64,000 nt of DNA, taken from assembly GCA_009763385.1 (NCBI GenBank), contig CM019826.1, positions 96,766,848-96,830,847 on the forward strand, read 5' to 3'. The translations under genes were made by a program, and so were the position numbers. Below the pieces are notes generated by a model. The model was not told where the DNA came from and ran no database searches. It was given only the letters and a program-made list of their open reading frames with translations. Below, in pieces: positions 47,501-59,535 of the stretch (positions are counted from its first letter, which is position 1; the number at the start of each line of letters is the position of its first letter). Origin of the DNA: Coix lacryma-jobi var. lacryma-jobi (lineage: Eukaryota > Streptophyta > Magnoliopsida > Poales > Poaceae).

Positions 47501-50500
47501 AAAATTCAACCATGACTTTTCGGTACATCAGTGGGTAAGACGGCCCTCCCGCGCGAGTTTTGTGGCACCGTTCCACCGGAAATGAATGTGCCAAAAACCC
47601 ACGAAACATGAGTTTTGGGTCAAACGGAGATGATTGGGTGCGTCTGTTGCGAATGATTCAACCGTGAGTTTTTCGGTGCATCAGTGGTTAAAACGGCCCT
47701 CCTGCTCCAGATTTGCGGCACTGTTCCTCCAAAAATGAAAGTGCCAAAAACCCACCAAACATAAGTTTAGGGTCAAACGAAGGTAATTAGGTGCGTCCAT
47801 TATCAAAAATTCAACCATGAGTTTTTGGGTGCATCAGTGGGTAAAACAGCCCTCCAGGGCGAGTTTTGTAGCACCGTTCCTCCGAAAATGAAAGTGCCAA
47901 AAACCCACCAAACATAAGTTTTGGGTCAAACGGAGATGATTAGGTGCGTCCATTGTGAAAAATTCAACCATGAGTTTTTTGGTGCATGAGTGGGTAAGAC
48001 GGCCCTCCTGCGCGAGTTTTCCGGCACCGTTCCTCCGGAAATGAATGTGCCAAAAACCGTCGAAACATAAGTTTTGGGACAAACGGAGATGGTTGGGTGC
48101 GTCTGTTGCGAATGATTCAACCGTGAGTTTTTCGGTGCATCAGTGGTTAAAACGGCCCAACTGCGTGAGTTTTGCGGTACCGTTCCTCCGAAAATAAAAT
48201 TTCCAAAAACCCACCAAACATGTGTTTTGGGTCAAACGGAGATGATTGGGTGCGTCCGTTTTGAAAAATTCTACTCTGAGTTTTTCGGTGCATCAATGGG
48301 TAACGGCCCTCATGCGCGAGATTTGCGGCACTGTTCCTCTGAAAATGAAAGTGCCAAAAACCCACCAAACAAAAGTTTTGGGTCAAACGGAGGTAATTGG
48401 GTGCGTCCATTGTCAAAAATTCAACCATGAGTTTTTTGGTGCATCAGTGGATAAAACGGCCCTCCGGCGCGAGTCTTGCAGCACCGTTCCTCCGGAAATG
48501 AAAGTGCCAAAAACCCACCAAACATAAGTTTTGGGTCAAACGGAGATGATTGGGTGCGTCCGTTGTGAAAAATTCAACCATGAGTTTTTTTGTGCATCAG
48601 TGGGTAAAACGGCCCTCCTGCGCGAGTTTTGCGGCACCGTTCCTCCGGAAATAAAAATGCCAAAAACCCACCAAACATGAGTTTTGGGTCAAACGGAGAT
48701 GATTCGGTGCGTCCATTGTGAAAAATTCAACCATGAGTTTTTCGGTGCATCAGTGGGTAAAACGGCCCTCCTGCGCGAGTTTTGCGGCACCGTTCCTCCG
48801 GAAATGAAAGTGCCAAAAACCCACCACACATGAGTTTTGGGTCAAACGGAGGTAATTGGGTGCGTCCATTGTCAAAAATTCAACCATGAGTTTTTTGTTG
48901 CATCAGTGGGTAAAACGGCCCTCCTGCGCGAGTTTTGCAGCACCGTTCCTCCGGAAATGAAAGCGCCAAAAACCCACCAAACATAAGTTTTGGTTCAAAC
49001 GGAGATGATTGGGTGCGTCCATTGTGAAAAATTCAACCATGAGTTTTTTGGTGCATCAGTGGGTAAAACGGCCCTCCTGCGCGAGTTTTGCGGCACCGTT
49101 CCTCCGGAAATAAAAGTGCCAAAAACCCACCAAACATGAGTTTTGGGTCAAACAGAGATGATTCGGTGCGTGCATTGTGAAAAATTCAACCATGAGTTTT
49201 TTGGTGCATCAGTGGGTAAAAGGGCCCTCCTGCGCGAGTTTTGCGGCACCGTTCCTCCGGAAATGAAAGTGCCAAAAACCCACCAAACATAAGTTTTGGG
49301 TCAAACGGAGATGATTGGGTGCGTCCGTTGTGAAAGATTCAACTGTGTGTTTTTCGGTGCATCCGTGGGTAAAATCGCCCTCCCATACGAGTTTTGCGGC
49401 ACTGTTCCTCCGGAAATGAAAGTGCCAAAAACCCACCAAACATAAGTTTTGGTTCAAACGGAGATGATTGGGTGCGTCCGTTGTGAAAAATTCAACCCTG
49501 AGTTTTTTGGTGCATCAGTGGGTAAAACGGCCCTCCTGCGCGAGTTTTGCGGCACCGTTCCTCCGGAAATAAAAGTGTCAAAAACCCACCAAACATGAGT
49601 TTTGGGTCAAACAGAGATGATTCGGTGCGTCCATTGTGAAAAATTCAACCATGAGTTTTTTGGTGCATCAGTGGGTAAAAGGGCCCTCCTGCGCGAGTTT
49701 TGCGGCACCGTTCCTCCGGGAATGAAAGTGCCAAAAACCCACCAAACATAAGTTTTGGGGTCAAACGGAGATGATTGGGTGCGTCCATTGTGAAAAATTC
49801 AACCATGAGTTTTTTGGTGCATCAGTGGGTAAAACGGCCCTCCTGCGCGAGTTTTGCCGCACCGTTCCTCCGGAAATGAAAGTGCCAAAAATCCACCAAA
49901 CATGAGTTTTGGGTCAAACGGAGATGATTGGGTGTGTCGTTGTGAAAAATTCAACCGTGAATTTTTCGGTGCATCAGTGGCTAAAACGGCCCTCCTGCGC
50001 GAGTTTTGCAGCACCGTTGCTCCAAAAATTAAAGTGCCAAAAACCCACCAAACATGAGTTTTGGGTCAAACGGAGATGATTGGGTCCGTCCGTTGCGAAA
50101 AATTCAACCGTGAGTTTTTCGGTGCATCAGTTGTAAAAACGGCCCTCCTGCGCGAGATTTGCGGCACTGTTCTTCCGAAAATGAAAGTGCCAAAAACCCA
50201 CCAAACATAAGTTTTGGGTCAAACGGAGGTAATTGGGTGCGTCCATTGTCAAAAATTCAACCATGAGTTTTTTGTTGCATCAGTGGGTAAAACGGCCCTC
50301 CTACGCGAGTTTTGCAGCACCGTTCCTCCGGAAATGAAAGTGCCAAAAACCCACCAAACATAAGTTTTGGTTCAAACGGAGATGATTGGGTGCGTCCATT
50401 GTGAAAAATTCAGCCATGAGTTTTTTGGTGCATCAGTGGGTAAAACGGCCCTCCTGCGCGAGTTTTGCGGCACCGTTCCTCCGGAAATAAAAGTGCCAAA

Positions 50501-53500
50501 AACCCACCAAACATGAGTTTTGGGTCAAACAGAGATGATTCGGTGCGTCCATTGTGAAAAATTCAACCATGAGTTTTTTGGTGCATCAGTGGGTAAAAGG
50601 GCCCTCCTGCGCGAGTTTTGCGGCACCGTTCCTCCGGAAATGAAAGTGCCAAAAACCCACCAAACATAAGTTTTGGGTCAAACGGAGATGATTGGGTGCG
50701 TCCGTTGTGAAAGATTCAACTGTGTGTTTTTCGGTGCATCCGTGGGTAAAATCGCCCTCCCATACGAGTTTTGCGGCACCATTCCTCCGGAAATGAAAGT
50801 GCCAAAAACCCACCAAACATGAGTTTTGGGTCAAACGGAGATGATTGGGTGCGTCCGTTGTGAAAAATTCAACCATGACTTTTCGGTACATCAGTGGGTA
50901 AGACGGCCCTCCTGCGCGAGTTTTGCGGCACCGTTCCTCCAGAAATGAATGTGCTAAAAACCCACGAAACATGAGTTTTGGGTCAAACGGAGATGATTGG
51001 GTGCGTCTGTTGCGAATGATTCAACCGTGAGTTTTTCGGTGCATCAGTGGCTAAAACGGCCCTCCTGCGCGAGTTTTGCGGTACCATTCCTCCAGAAATA
51101 AAAGTTCCAAAAACCCACCAAACATGTGTTTTGGGTCAAACGGAGATGATTGGGTGCGTCCGTTGTGAAAGATTCAACTTTGAGTTTTTCGATGCATCCG
51201 TGGGTAAAATCGCCCTCCCATACGAGTTTTGCGGCACCGTTCCTCCGGAAATGAAAGTGCCAAAAACCCACCAAACATGAGTTTTGGGTCAAACGGAGAT
51301 GATTGGGTGCGTCCGTTGTGAAAAACTCAACCATGACTTTTCGGTACATCAGTGGGTAAGACGGCCCTCCTGCGCGAGTTTTGCGGCACCGTTCCTCCAG
51401 AAATGAATGTGCCAAAAACCCACGAAACATGAGTTTTGGGTCAAACGGAGATGATTGGGTGCGTCTGTTGCGAATGATTCAACCGTGAGTTTTTTGGTGC
51501 ATCAGTGGCTAAAACGGCCCTCCTGCGCGAGTTTTGCGGTACCGTTCCTCCGGAAATAAAAGTTCCAAAAACCCACCAAACATGTGTTTTGGGTCAAACG
51601 GAGATGATTGGGTGCGTCCATTGCGAAAAATTCAACTCTGAGTTTTTCGCTGCATCAATGGTTACGGCCCTCCTGCTCCAGATTTGCGGCACTGTTCCTC
51701 CATAAATGAAAGTGCCAAAAACCCACCAAACATAAGTTTTGGGTCAAACAGAGGTAATTGGGTGCGTCCATTGTCAAAAATTCAACCATTAGTTTTTTGT
51801 TGCATCAGTGGGTAAAACGGCCCTCCTGCGCGAGTTTTGCAGCACCGTTCCTCCGGAAATGAAAGTGCCAAAAACCCACCAAACATAAGTTTTGGTTCAA
51901 ACGGAGAAGATTGGGTGCGTCCATTGGGAAAAATTCAACCATGAGTTTTGGGTGCTTCCGTGGGTAAAATGGCCCTCCCATACGAGTTTTGCGGCACCGT
52001 TCCTCCGGAAATGAAAGTGCCAAAAACCCACCAAACATGAGTTTTGGGTCAAACAGAGATGATTGGGTGCGTCCGTTGTGAATAATTCAACCATGACTTT
52101 TCGGTACATCAGTGGGTAAGACGGTCCTCCCGCGTGAGTTTTGCGGCACCGTTCCTCCGGAAATGAATGTGCCAAAAACCCACGAAACATGAGTTTTGGG
52201 TCAAACGGAGATGATTGGGTGCGTCTGTTGCGAATGATTCAACCGTGAGTTTTTCGGTGCATCAGTGGTTAAAACGGCCCTCCTGCGCGAGTTTTGCGGT
52301 ACCGTTCCTCCGGAAATAAAAGTTCCAAAAACCCACAAAACATGTGTTTTGGGTCAAACGGAGATGATTGGGTGCGTCCATTGTGAAAAATTCAACTCTG
52401 AGTTTTTCGCTGCATCAATGGGTACGACCCTCCTGCTCCAGATTTACGGCACTGTTCCTCCATAAATGAAAGTGCCAAAAACCCACCAAACATAAGTTTT
52501 GGGTCAAACGGAGGTAATTGGGTGCGTCCATTGTCAAAAATTCAACCATGAGTTTTTTGTTGCATCAGTGGGTAAAACGGCCCTCCTGCGCGAGTTTTGC
52601 AGCACCGTTCCTCTGGAAATGAAAGTGCCAAAAACCCACCAAACATAAGTTTTGGTTCAAACGGAGATGATTGGGTGCGTCCATTGTGAAAAATTCAACC
52701 ATAAGTTTTTTGGTGCATCAGTGGGTAAAATGGCCCTCCTGCACGAGTTTTGCGGCACCGTTCCTCCGGAAATAAAAGTGCCAAAAACCCACCAAACATG
52801 AGTTTTGGGTCAAACAGAGATGATTCGGTGCGTCCATTGTGAAAAATTCAACCATGAGTTTTTTGGTGCATCAGTGGGTAAAAGGGCCCTCCTGCTTGAG
52901 TTTTGCGGCACCGTTCCTCCGGAAATTAAAGTGCCAAAAATCCACCAAACATGAGTTTTGGGTCAAAAGGAGATGATTGGGTGTGTCGTTGTGAAAAATT
53001 CAACCGTGAATTTTTCGGTGCACCAGTGGTTAAAACGGCCCTCCTGCGCGAGTTTTGCGGCACCGTTCCTCCGGAAATGAAAGTGCCAAAAATCCACCAA
53101 ACATGAGTTTTGGGTCAAACGGAGATGATTGGGTGTGTCGTTGTGAAAAATTCAACCGTCAATTTTTCGGTGCACCAGTGGTTAAAACGGCCCTCCTACG
53201 CGAGTTTTGCGGCACCGTTCCTCCGGAAATGAAAGTGCCAAAAATCCACCAAACATGAGTTTTGGGTCAAACGGAGATGATTGGGTGTGTCGTTGTGAAA
53301 AATTCAACCGTGAATTTTTCGGTGCATTAGTGGTTAAAACGGCCCTCCTACGCGAGTTTTGCAGCACCGTTCCTCCGAAAAATAAAGTGCCAAAAACCCA
53401 CCAAAGATGAGTTTTGGGTCAAACGGAGATGATTGGATTCGTCCGTTGCGAAAAATTCAACCGTGAGTTTTTCGGTGCATCAGTGGTAAAAACGGCCCTC

Positions 53501-56500
53501 CTGCACGCGTTTTGCTGCACCGTTCCTGCGAAAATAAAAGTGCCAAAAACCCACCAAACATGAGTTTTGCGTCAAACGGAGATGATTGGGTGCGTCCGTT
53601 GTGAAAGATTCAACTGTGTGTTTTTCGGTGCTTCCGTGGGTAAAATGGCCCTCCATACGAGTTTTGCGGCACCGTTCCTCCGGAAATGAAAGTGCCAAAA
53701 ACCCACCAAACATGAGTTTTGGGTCAAACAGAGATGATTGGGTGCGTCCGTTGTGAAAAATTCAACCATGACTTTTCGGTACATCAGTGGGTAAGACGGC
53801 CCTCTCGCGTGAGTTTTGCGGCACCGTTCCTCCGGAAATGAATGTGCCAAAAACCCACGAAACATGAGTTTTGGGTCAAACGGAGATGATTGGGTGCGTC
53901 TGTTGCGAATGATTCAACCGTGAGTTTTTCGGTGCATCAGTGGTTAAAACGGCCCTCCTGCGCGAGTTTTGCGGTACCGTTCCTCCGGAAATAAAAGTTC
54001 CAAAAACCCACCAAACATGTGTTTTGGGTCAAACGGAGATGATTGGGTGCGTCCATTGCGAAAAATTCAACTCTGAGTTTTTCGCTGCATCAATGGGTAC
54101 GGCCCTCCTGCTTCAGATTTGCGGCACTGTTCCTCCATAAATGAAAGTGCCAAAAACCCACCAAACATAAGTTTTGGGTCAAACGGAGGTAATTGGGTGC
54201 GTCCATTGTCAAAAATTCAACCATGAGTTTTTTGTTGCATCAGTGGGTAAAACGGCTCTCCTGCGCGAGTTTCGCAGCACCGTTCTTCCGGAAATGAAAG
54301 TGCCAAAAACCCACCAAACATAAGTTTTGGTTCAAACGGAGATGATTGGGTGCGTCCATTGTGAAAAATTCAACCATGAGTTTTTTGGTGCATCAGTGGG
54401 TAAAACGGCCCTCCTGCGCGAGTTTTGCGGCACCGTTCCTCCGGAAATAAAAGTGCCAAAAACCCACCAAACATGAGTTTTGGGTCAAACAGAGATGATT
54501 CGGTGCGTCCATTGTGAAAAATTCAACCATGAGTTTTTTGGTGCATCAGTGGGTAAAAGGGCCCTCCTGCGCGAGTCTTGCGGCACCGTTCCTCCAGAAA
54601 TGAAAGTGCCAAAAACCCACCAAACATAAGTTTTGGGTCAAACGGAGATGATTGGGTGTGTCGTTGTGAAAAATTCAACCGTCAACTTTTCGGTGCACCA
54701 GTGGTTAAAACGGCCCTCCTGCGCGAGTTTTGCAGCACCGTTCCTCCGAAAATTAAAGTGCCAAAAACGCACCAAACATGAGTTTTGGGTCAAACGGAGA
54801 TGATTGGGTGCGTCCATTGTGAAAAATTCAACCATGAGTTTTTTGGTGCATCAGTGGGTAAAACGGGCCTCCTGCGCGAGTTTTGCGGCACCGTTCCTCC
54901 GGAAATAAAAGTGCCAAAAACCCACCAAACATGAGTTTTGGGTCAAACGGAGATGATTCGGTGCATCCATTATGAAAAATTCAACCATGAGTTTTTTGGT
55001 GCATCAGTGGGTAAAACGGCGCTCCTGCGCGAGTTTTGCGGCACCGTTCCTCCGGAAATAAAAATACCAAAAACCCACCAAACATGAGTTTTGGGTCAAA
55101 CGGAGATGATTCGGTGCGTCCATTGTGAAAAATTCAACCATGAGTTTTTCGGTGCATCAGTGGGTAAAACGGCCCTCCTGCGCGAGTTTTGCCGCACCGT
55201 TCCTCCGGAAATGAAAGTGCCAAAAATCCACCAAACATGAGTTTTGGGTCAAACGGAGATGATTGGGTGTGTCGTTGTGAAAAATTCAACCGTGAATTTT
55301 TCGGTGCATCAGTGGTTAAAACGGCCCTCCTGCGCGAGTTTTGCAGCACCGCTCCTCCGAAAAATAAAGTGCCAAAAACCCACCAAACATGAGTTTTGGG
55401 TCAAACGGAGATGATTGGGTTCGTCCGTTGCGAAAAATTCAACCGTGAGTTTTTCGGTGCATCAGTGGTAAAAACGGCCCTCCTGCATGAGTTTTGTTGC
55501 ACCGTTCCTCCGAAAATGAAAGTGCCAAAAACCCACCAAACATGAGTTTTGCGTCAAACGGAGATGATTGGGTGCGTCCGTTGTGAAAGATTCAACTGTG
55601 TGTTTTTCGGTGCATCCGTGGGTAAAATGGCCCTCCCATACGAGTTTTGCGGCACCGTTCCTCCGGAAATGAAAGTGCCAAAAACCCACCAAACATGAGT
55701 TTTGGGTCAAACAGAGATGATTGGGTGCGTCCGTTGTGAAAAATTCATCCATGACTTTTCGGTACATCAGTGGGTAAGACGGCCCTCCCGCGCGAGTTTT
55801 GCGGCACCGTTCCTCCGGAAATGAATGTGCCAAAAACCCACGAAACATGAGTTTTGGGTCAAACGAAGATGATTGGGTGCGTCTGTTGCGAATGATTCAA
55901 CCGTGAGTTTTTCGGTGCATCAGTGGTTAAAACGGCCCTCCTGCGCGAGTTTTGCGGTACCGTTCCTCCAGAAATAAAAGTTCCAAAAACCCACCAAACA
56001 TGTGTTTTGGGTCAAACGGAGATGATTGGGTGCGTCCATTGCGAAAAATTCAACTCTGAGTTTTTCGCTGCATCAATGGGTAACGGCCCTCCTGCTCCAG
56101 ATTTGCGGCACTGTTCCTCCATAAATGAAAGTGCCAAAAACCCACCAAACATAAGTTTTGGGTCAAACGGAGGTAATTGGGTGCGTCCATTGTCAAAAAT
56201 TCAACCATGAGTTTTTTGTTTCATCAGTGGGTAAAACGGCCCTCCTGCGCGAGTTTTGCAGCACCGTTCCTCCGGAAATGAAAGTGCCAAAAATGCACCA
56301 AACATAAGTTTTGGTTCAAACGGAGATGATTGGGAGCGTCCATTGTGAAAAATTCAACCATGAGTTTTTGGTGCATCAGGGGGTAAAACGGCCCTCCTGC
56401 GCGAGTTTTGCGGCACCGTTCCTCCGGAAATAAAAGTGCCAAAAACCCACCAAACATGAGTTTTGGGTCAGACAGAGATGATTCAGTGCGTCAATTGTGA

Positions 56501-57083
56501 AAAATTCAACCATGAGTTTTTTGGTGCATCAGTGGGTAAAAGGGCCCTCCTGCGCGAGTTTTGCGGCATCGTTCCTCCGGAAATGAAAGTGCCAAAAACC
56601 CACCAAACATAAGTTTTGGGTCAAACGGAGATGATTGGGTGTGTCGTTGTGAAAAATTCAACCGTGAATTTTTCGGTGCATTAGTGGTTAAACCGGCCCT
56701 CCTGCGCGAGTTTTGCAGCACCGTTCCTCCGAAAATTAAAGTGCCAGAAACCCACCAAACATGAGTTTTGGGTCAAACGGAGATGATTGGGTGCGTCCAT
56801 TGTGAAAAATTCAACCATGAGTTTTTTGGTGCATCAGTGGGTAAAACGGCCCTCCTGCGTGAGTTTTGCGGCACCGTTCCTCCAGAAATAAAAGTGCCAA
56901 AAACCCACCAAACATGAGTTTTGGGTCAAACGGAGATGATTCGGTGCGTCCATTGTGAAAAATTCAACCATGAGTTTTTTGGTGCATCAGTGGGTAAAAC
57001 GGCCCTCCTGCGCGAGTTTTGCGGCACCGTTCCTCCGAAAATGAATGTGCCAAAAACCCACGAAACATGAGTTTTGGGTCAAA
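41501..57083 (+). repeat. Satellite, right domain with short-range duplications
   Basis: About 102 monomers. Repeats here are local: one-monomer (42,219 and 42,371), three-monomer (43,743 and 44,201; 50,586 and 51,044; each 458 bp), and wider spacings of 5, 7, 11, 13 and 15 monomers between similar segments. A variant monomer with CATGACTTTTCGGTACATCAG is common here. Outside this domain I did not notice it. The last monomer is cut after GGGTCAAA by an LTR at 57,084. Confidence 0.8.
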
Positions 57084-57454
57084 TGTGACGGACCGAAAAT
57101 GCTAAAGCAAGGCGACCAGAGGGGGGTGGGGAGTGAATGGGAGCATAAAAAATTTCTCCCGAAATTCCGGCCTCTGTCCTAACAAAATCAACCCCAAGAG
57201 CAAAGAGAATGGGTGGATGTCCTCTAGGAACACAGCGGGACACCACAAAAGCTCCCTCACCCAAATCCACGCGAGTCAACTAGTGACACGATGGAGTTTG
57301 GGTAGCCTCAACCTGCCCCGAGCAACGCGAGGGGGATTCAGGCTTTTTCGCAAAGCGGGAAGCCCGGTTTCTGTAGAACACAGAGTCGGGAATCCAACGC
57401 AAAAAACGGATCTCAAATCGGATCTCGAACGCAAAAGACAGATAAAACGCGCGC

Positions 57455-57840
57455 TGTCTGCACTGACCGGACTCTGAGGTGCGTCCGGTCAGGATCGATC
57501 GGACGCGTCCGGTCAGGGAAAAACTGTTTCGGGAGCTCTCTGGAACTGACCGGACTCTGAAGTATAGAGCGTCCGGTCATAGCACAAGCAGCGTCCGGTC
57601 AACGCACACAGACAGTGAACAGTACCTTCGGTGCGTCCGGTCACGTGAAACCCAAGCGTCCGGTCAGTGATGCACAGCACTATCTCGCTCAGCCTTCAAC
57701 GATCGGACGCACGAGGACAGCGTCCGGTCTGTTCGAGGCGTGCGTCCGGTCACCTCGCGCGAACTGGACAGCGCGGGTGTTCAACGACCGGACTCTATCA
57801 GGGTGTGTCCGGTCGCTATGAAGAAGCGTCCGGTCACCCC
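57455..57840. repeat. Dispersed GCGTCCGGTCA motif cluster
   Basis: About ten copies of GCGTCCGGTC(A) within 390 bp, plus three of the inverted form GACCGGACTCT, at irregular spacing. It is the counterpart of the GCGTCCGAT cluster in the other Sirevirus LTR. Here the cluster lies downstream of the putative TATA box. Confidence 0.85.
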
Positions 57841-58436
57841 GACCAGCCCACTTTTCGTCCACCGAATCAACCCAATCTCCCTCAAATCGAAAGCACTAGG
57901 GCTCTAACTTTGTGTGAGGGGTCACAAGGATGTTAGTGAGCTACTCCTAAGAGATCATGGCTCGAACCTAACTCCAAATCGGTGAATCGAAGAAAATGGT
58001 GAAGAACGGGCAAGAACTCGATCCTAAAACTAAATCCGCCCGATCTGTGAGTTCGTGAGGTATTGGAGAAATTCCTTCGGTAGAAAGAAGACTCTCACGA
58101 AGCAACACAAGATGGTTCAAACGGATTTGTGAATCTTCCCTCGAAACAAGAATCCTCATGAAGATTGAAAGAGGGGAAAACGTGCAAACGCGAAGAACAA
58201 AATCGCAGGACAAATTAAAGCACAAATTTGATCCTTGGAATCAGCGGAATGGATGATTGATTAAGCACTCGGTGTCGGGCTACAAGCCACTCCTAGCAAC
58301 ACAAAGCTTGGATGGCGAAAAGCTCAAGAACAAGAGTCGGTCTCTCCTCTAACCCTAGCCTCCTCTCACAGGAACAAAATGAGAGTGACAACATCCAAGG
58401 ATTCCCCGGGATACAGCTGCCCTAGCAGCACCCTCA

Positions 58437-58444
58437 TATATATA
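58437..58444 (-). promoter_or_regulatory. TATA box of minus-strand Sirevirus LTR
   Basis: Minus-strand TATATATA in a CGCCTATATATATGAGGG context. It leaves about 1.35 kb of R/U5, comparable with 1.1 kb in the other Sirevirus LTR. Confidence 0.5.
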
Positions 58445-58696
58445 GGCGCACGTCCGAAGACCAAAACGCCCTTACATTAAGCACTCAACCCAAATACCCC
58501 CCAGGGGTAAAACTGTCCAACCCTAGCAGTTTCATCCGACGGCCACGCCCGCATATCCGGTAGCTTCGCCTCGACGCGACCTCCCTGATGCCGCCACGTG
58601 CCGTCATGTCGACCACCGCGCCTTCCTCGTGGATAGCTTCGTCGCCGCGCCAGCCTCTCCACGCCGCCACGCGTCGACCGTCCTTTTGGACCTTCC

Positions 58697-58934
58697 CCCG
58701 ATTTTGAGGCCCAAACCGGGAAACCTGCCAGCCCAGGTTTTGAGGCCCAAACCTGGAAACCGTCCACCCGAGTTTTGAGGCCCAAACTCGGAAACCCGCG
58801 AGCCCAGGTTTTGAGGCCTAAACCTGGAAACCGTCCAACCCGAGTTTTGAGGCCCAAACTCGGAAACCGGCCACCTGTGTTTTGAGGCCCAAACTCGGAA
58901 ACCGTCGATGGTAGCTTTTTGAGGCTCAGCTACC
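58697..58934. repeat. Minisatellite of hairpin units in U3
   Basis: Seven units of about 36 bp, each an inverted repeat around TGAGGCCC. The arms change between units but stay complementary. Units 2 and 4 are CCAGGTTT/AAACCTGG (58,733 and 58,804). Units 3 and 5 are CCGAGTTT/AAACTCGG (58,768 and 58,840). Unit 7 is GGTAGCT/AGCTACC (58,910-58,934). Unit 1 has one mismatch and unit 6 has a damaged left arm. Confidence 0.9.
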
Positions 58935-59473
58935 GAACCCGCACCGAAGACGGGATGTGGTTCGCACACCCCGACCACCGGCACCGATGCCGATGCATGT
59001 CCAGCCTCCATGCCGGGCACAACGCCTTCACCTTCCTTCTTGACTTGGACGACGGCACTTGCGCCGCACGCACGCCCGTGTCCGACCTCCGCCAAGTGCC
59101 ACGACGCCATCGTCTTTCTCCCGACTTGGCCGATGCATCGCACATCCCCATGTGCTCTCGCTCGCCGATGCCACGTGCCAGCTACCACAGCTGGTCCTCT
59201 GGCCCTCTGGTCCGTCAGTCCAAGCCTCACGTCCGCCCTTCACCGCTCTAGGTACATCGGCATGGCACGTCCGCCGCACGGCACGCCCATCCTTCACCGC
59301 TCCCGGTCCGTCGGCACGACACGTCTCTACTTGACCTTCACCTCGCCATCGACCACTGTATCTGAGCTCAACACCTGCACATCAACACAACCAAGAGACA
59401 CATGTTGCACACGCACACCAACACAGAAACACCACAACTCATTCATCATATATGTTAGTCATATATGTTCTCA

Positions 59474-59484
59474 ATCTCCCCCTT
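59474..59484 (-). promoter_or_regulatory. Polypurine tract
   Basis: Minus-strand AAGGGGGAGAT directly adjoins the LTR start, the position of the plus-strand DNA primer. Confidence 0.7.
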
Positions 59485-59535
59485 GATGAATGCATTGACT
59501 AACAATAAAACCAAAAAGGAAGGGTTTGAAGGCAA

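Larger units (their letters stand above)
17537..57083 (+). repeat. Tandem satellite array, 152-153-bp monomer (CentC/CentO-like)
   Basis: Roughly 259 head-to-tail monomers in one orientation with no transposon inside. A monomer runs ACCAAACATGAGTTTTGGGT, then an AGATGATTGGGTGCGTCC block, GAAAAATTCAACC, TTTTTCGGTGCATCAGTGG, CGGCCCTCCTGCGCGAG, GCACCGTTCCTCC, and AAAGTGCC. Two length types exist: 153 bp with GCGTCCGTTG and 152 bp with GTGTCGTTG. The CAAACATGAGTTTTGG and GATTGGGTGCGT-CGTTGCGAAAAA parts resemble, from memory, CentC of maize and CentO of rice, pointing to a centromeric satellite. Because 153 is a multiple of three, open frames appear throughout on both strands. They are by-products. 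Confidence 0.95.
57084..59473 (-). mobile_element. Sirevirus 3' LTR (2.39 kb)
   Basis: On the plus strand it starts TGTGACGGACC and ends TGTTCTCA. Read on the minus strand it begins TGAGAACATATATG directly after a polypurine tract (59,474-59,484). It was inserted into a satellite monomer. The length equals that of the plus-strand Sirevirus LTR (about 2.36 kb), and the ends share the AGAGGGGGGTG-GAATGGGAGC type motif, but the two are different subfamilies. From 58,500 to 59,430 it is GC-rich. Open frames there are not supported as genes. Confidence 0.75.

Noticed and set aside
17560..57080. CENP-B-box-like TTCGGTGCATCAGTGGG in the satellite
   Set aside because: It shares TTCG-N4-A with the mammalian box but lacks the following CGGG, and I know of no established plant protein using that box. 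Treated as chance.
17537..57083. Dozens of open frames of 60-145 codons on both strands in the satellite, many with identical products
   Set aside because: They arise because the 153-bp monomer is a multiple of three and lacks stops in some frames. They begin and end at random monomer variants and carry no domain. They are not genes.
17537..57083. Regular repeats resembling a CRISPR array
   Set aside because: The whole 153-bp unit is repeated with scattered substitutions and no unique spacers. The surroundings are plant retroelements.
58477..59486. Overlapping open frames of 70-208 codons in the GC-rich LTR part
   Set aside because: High GC content removes stops. Their repeated peptides are translations of the 36-bp hairpin minisatellite, frames overlap on both strands, and no domain is seen.
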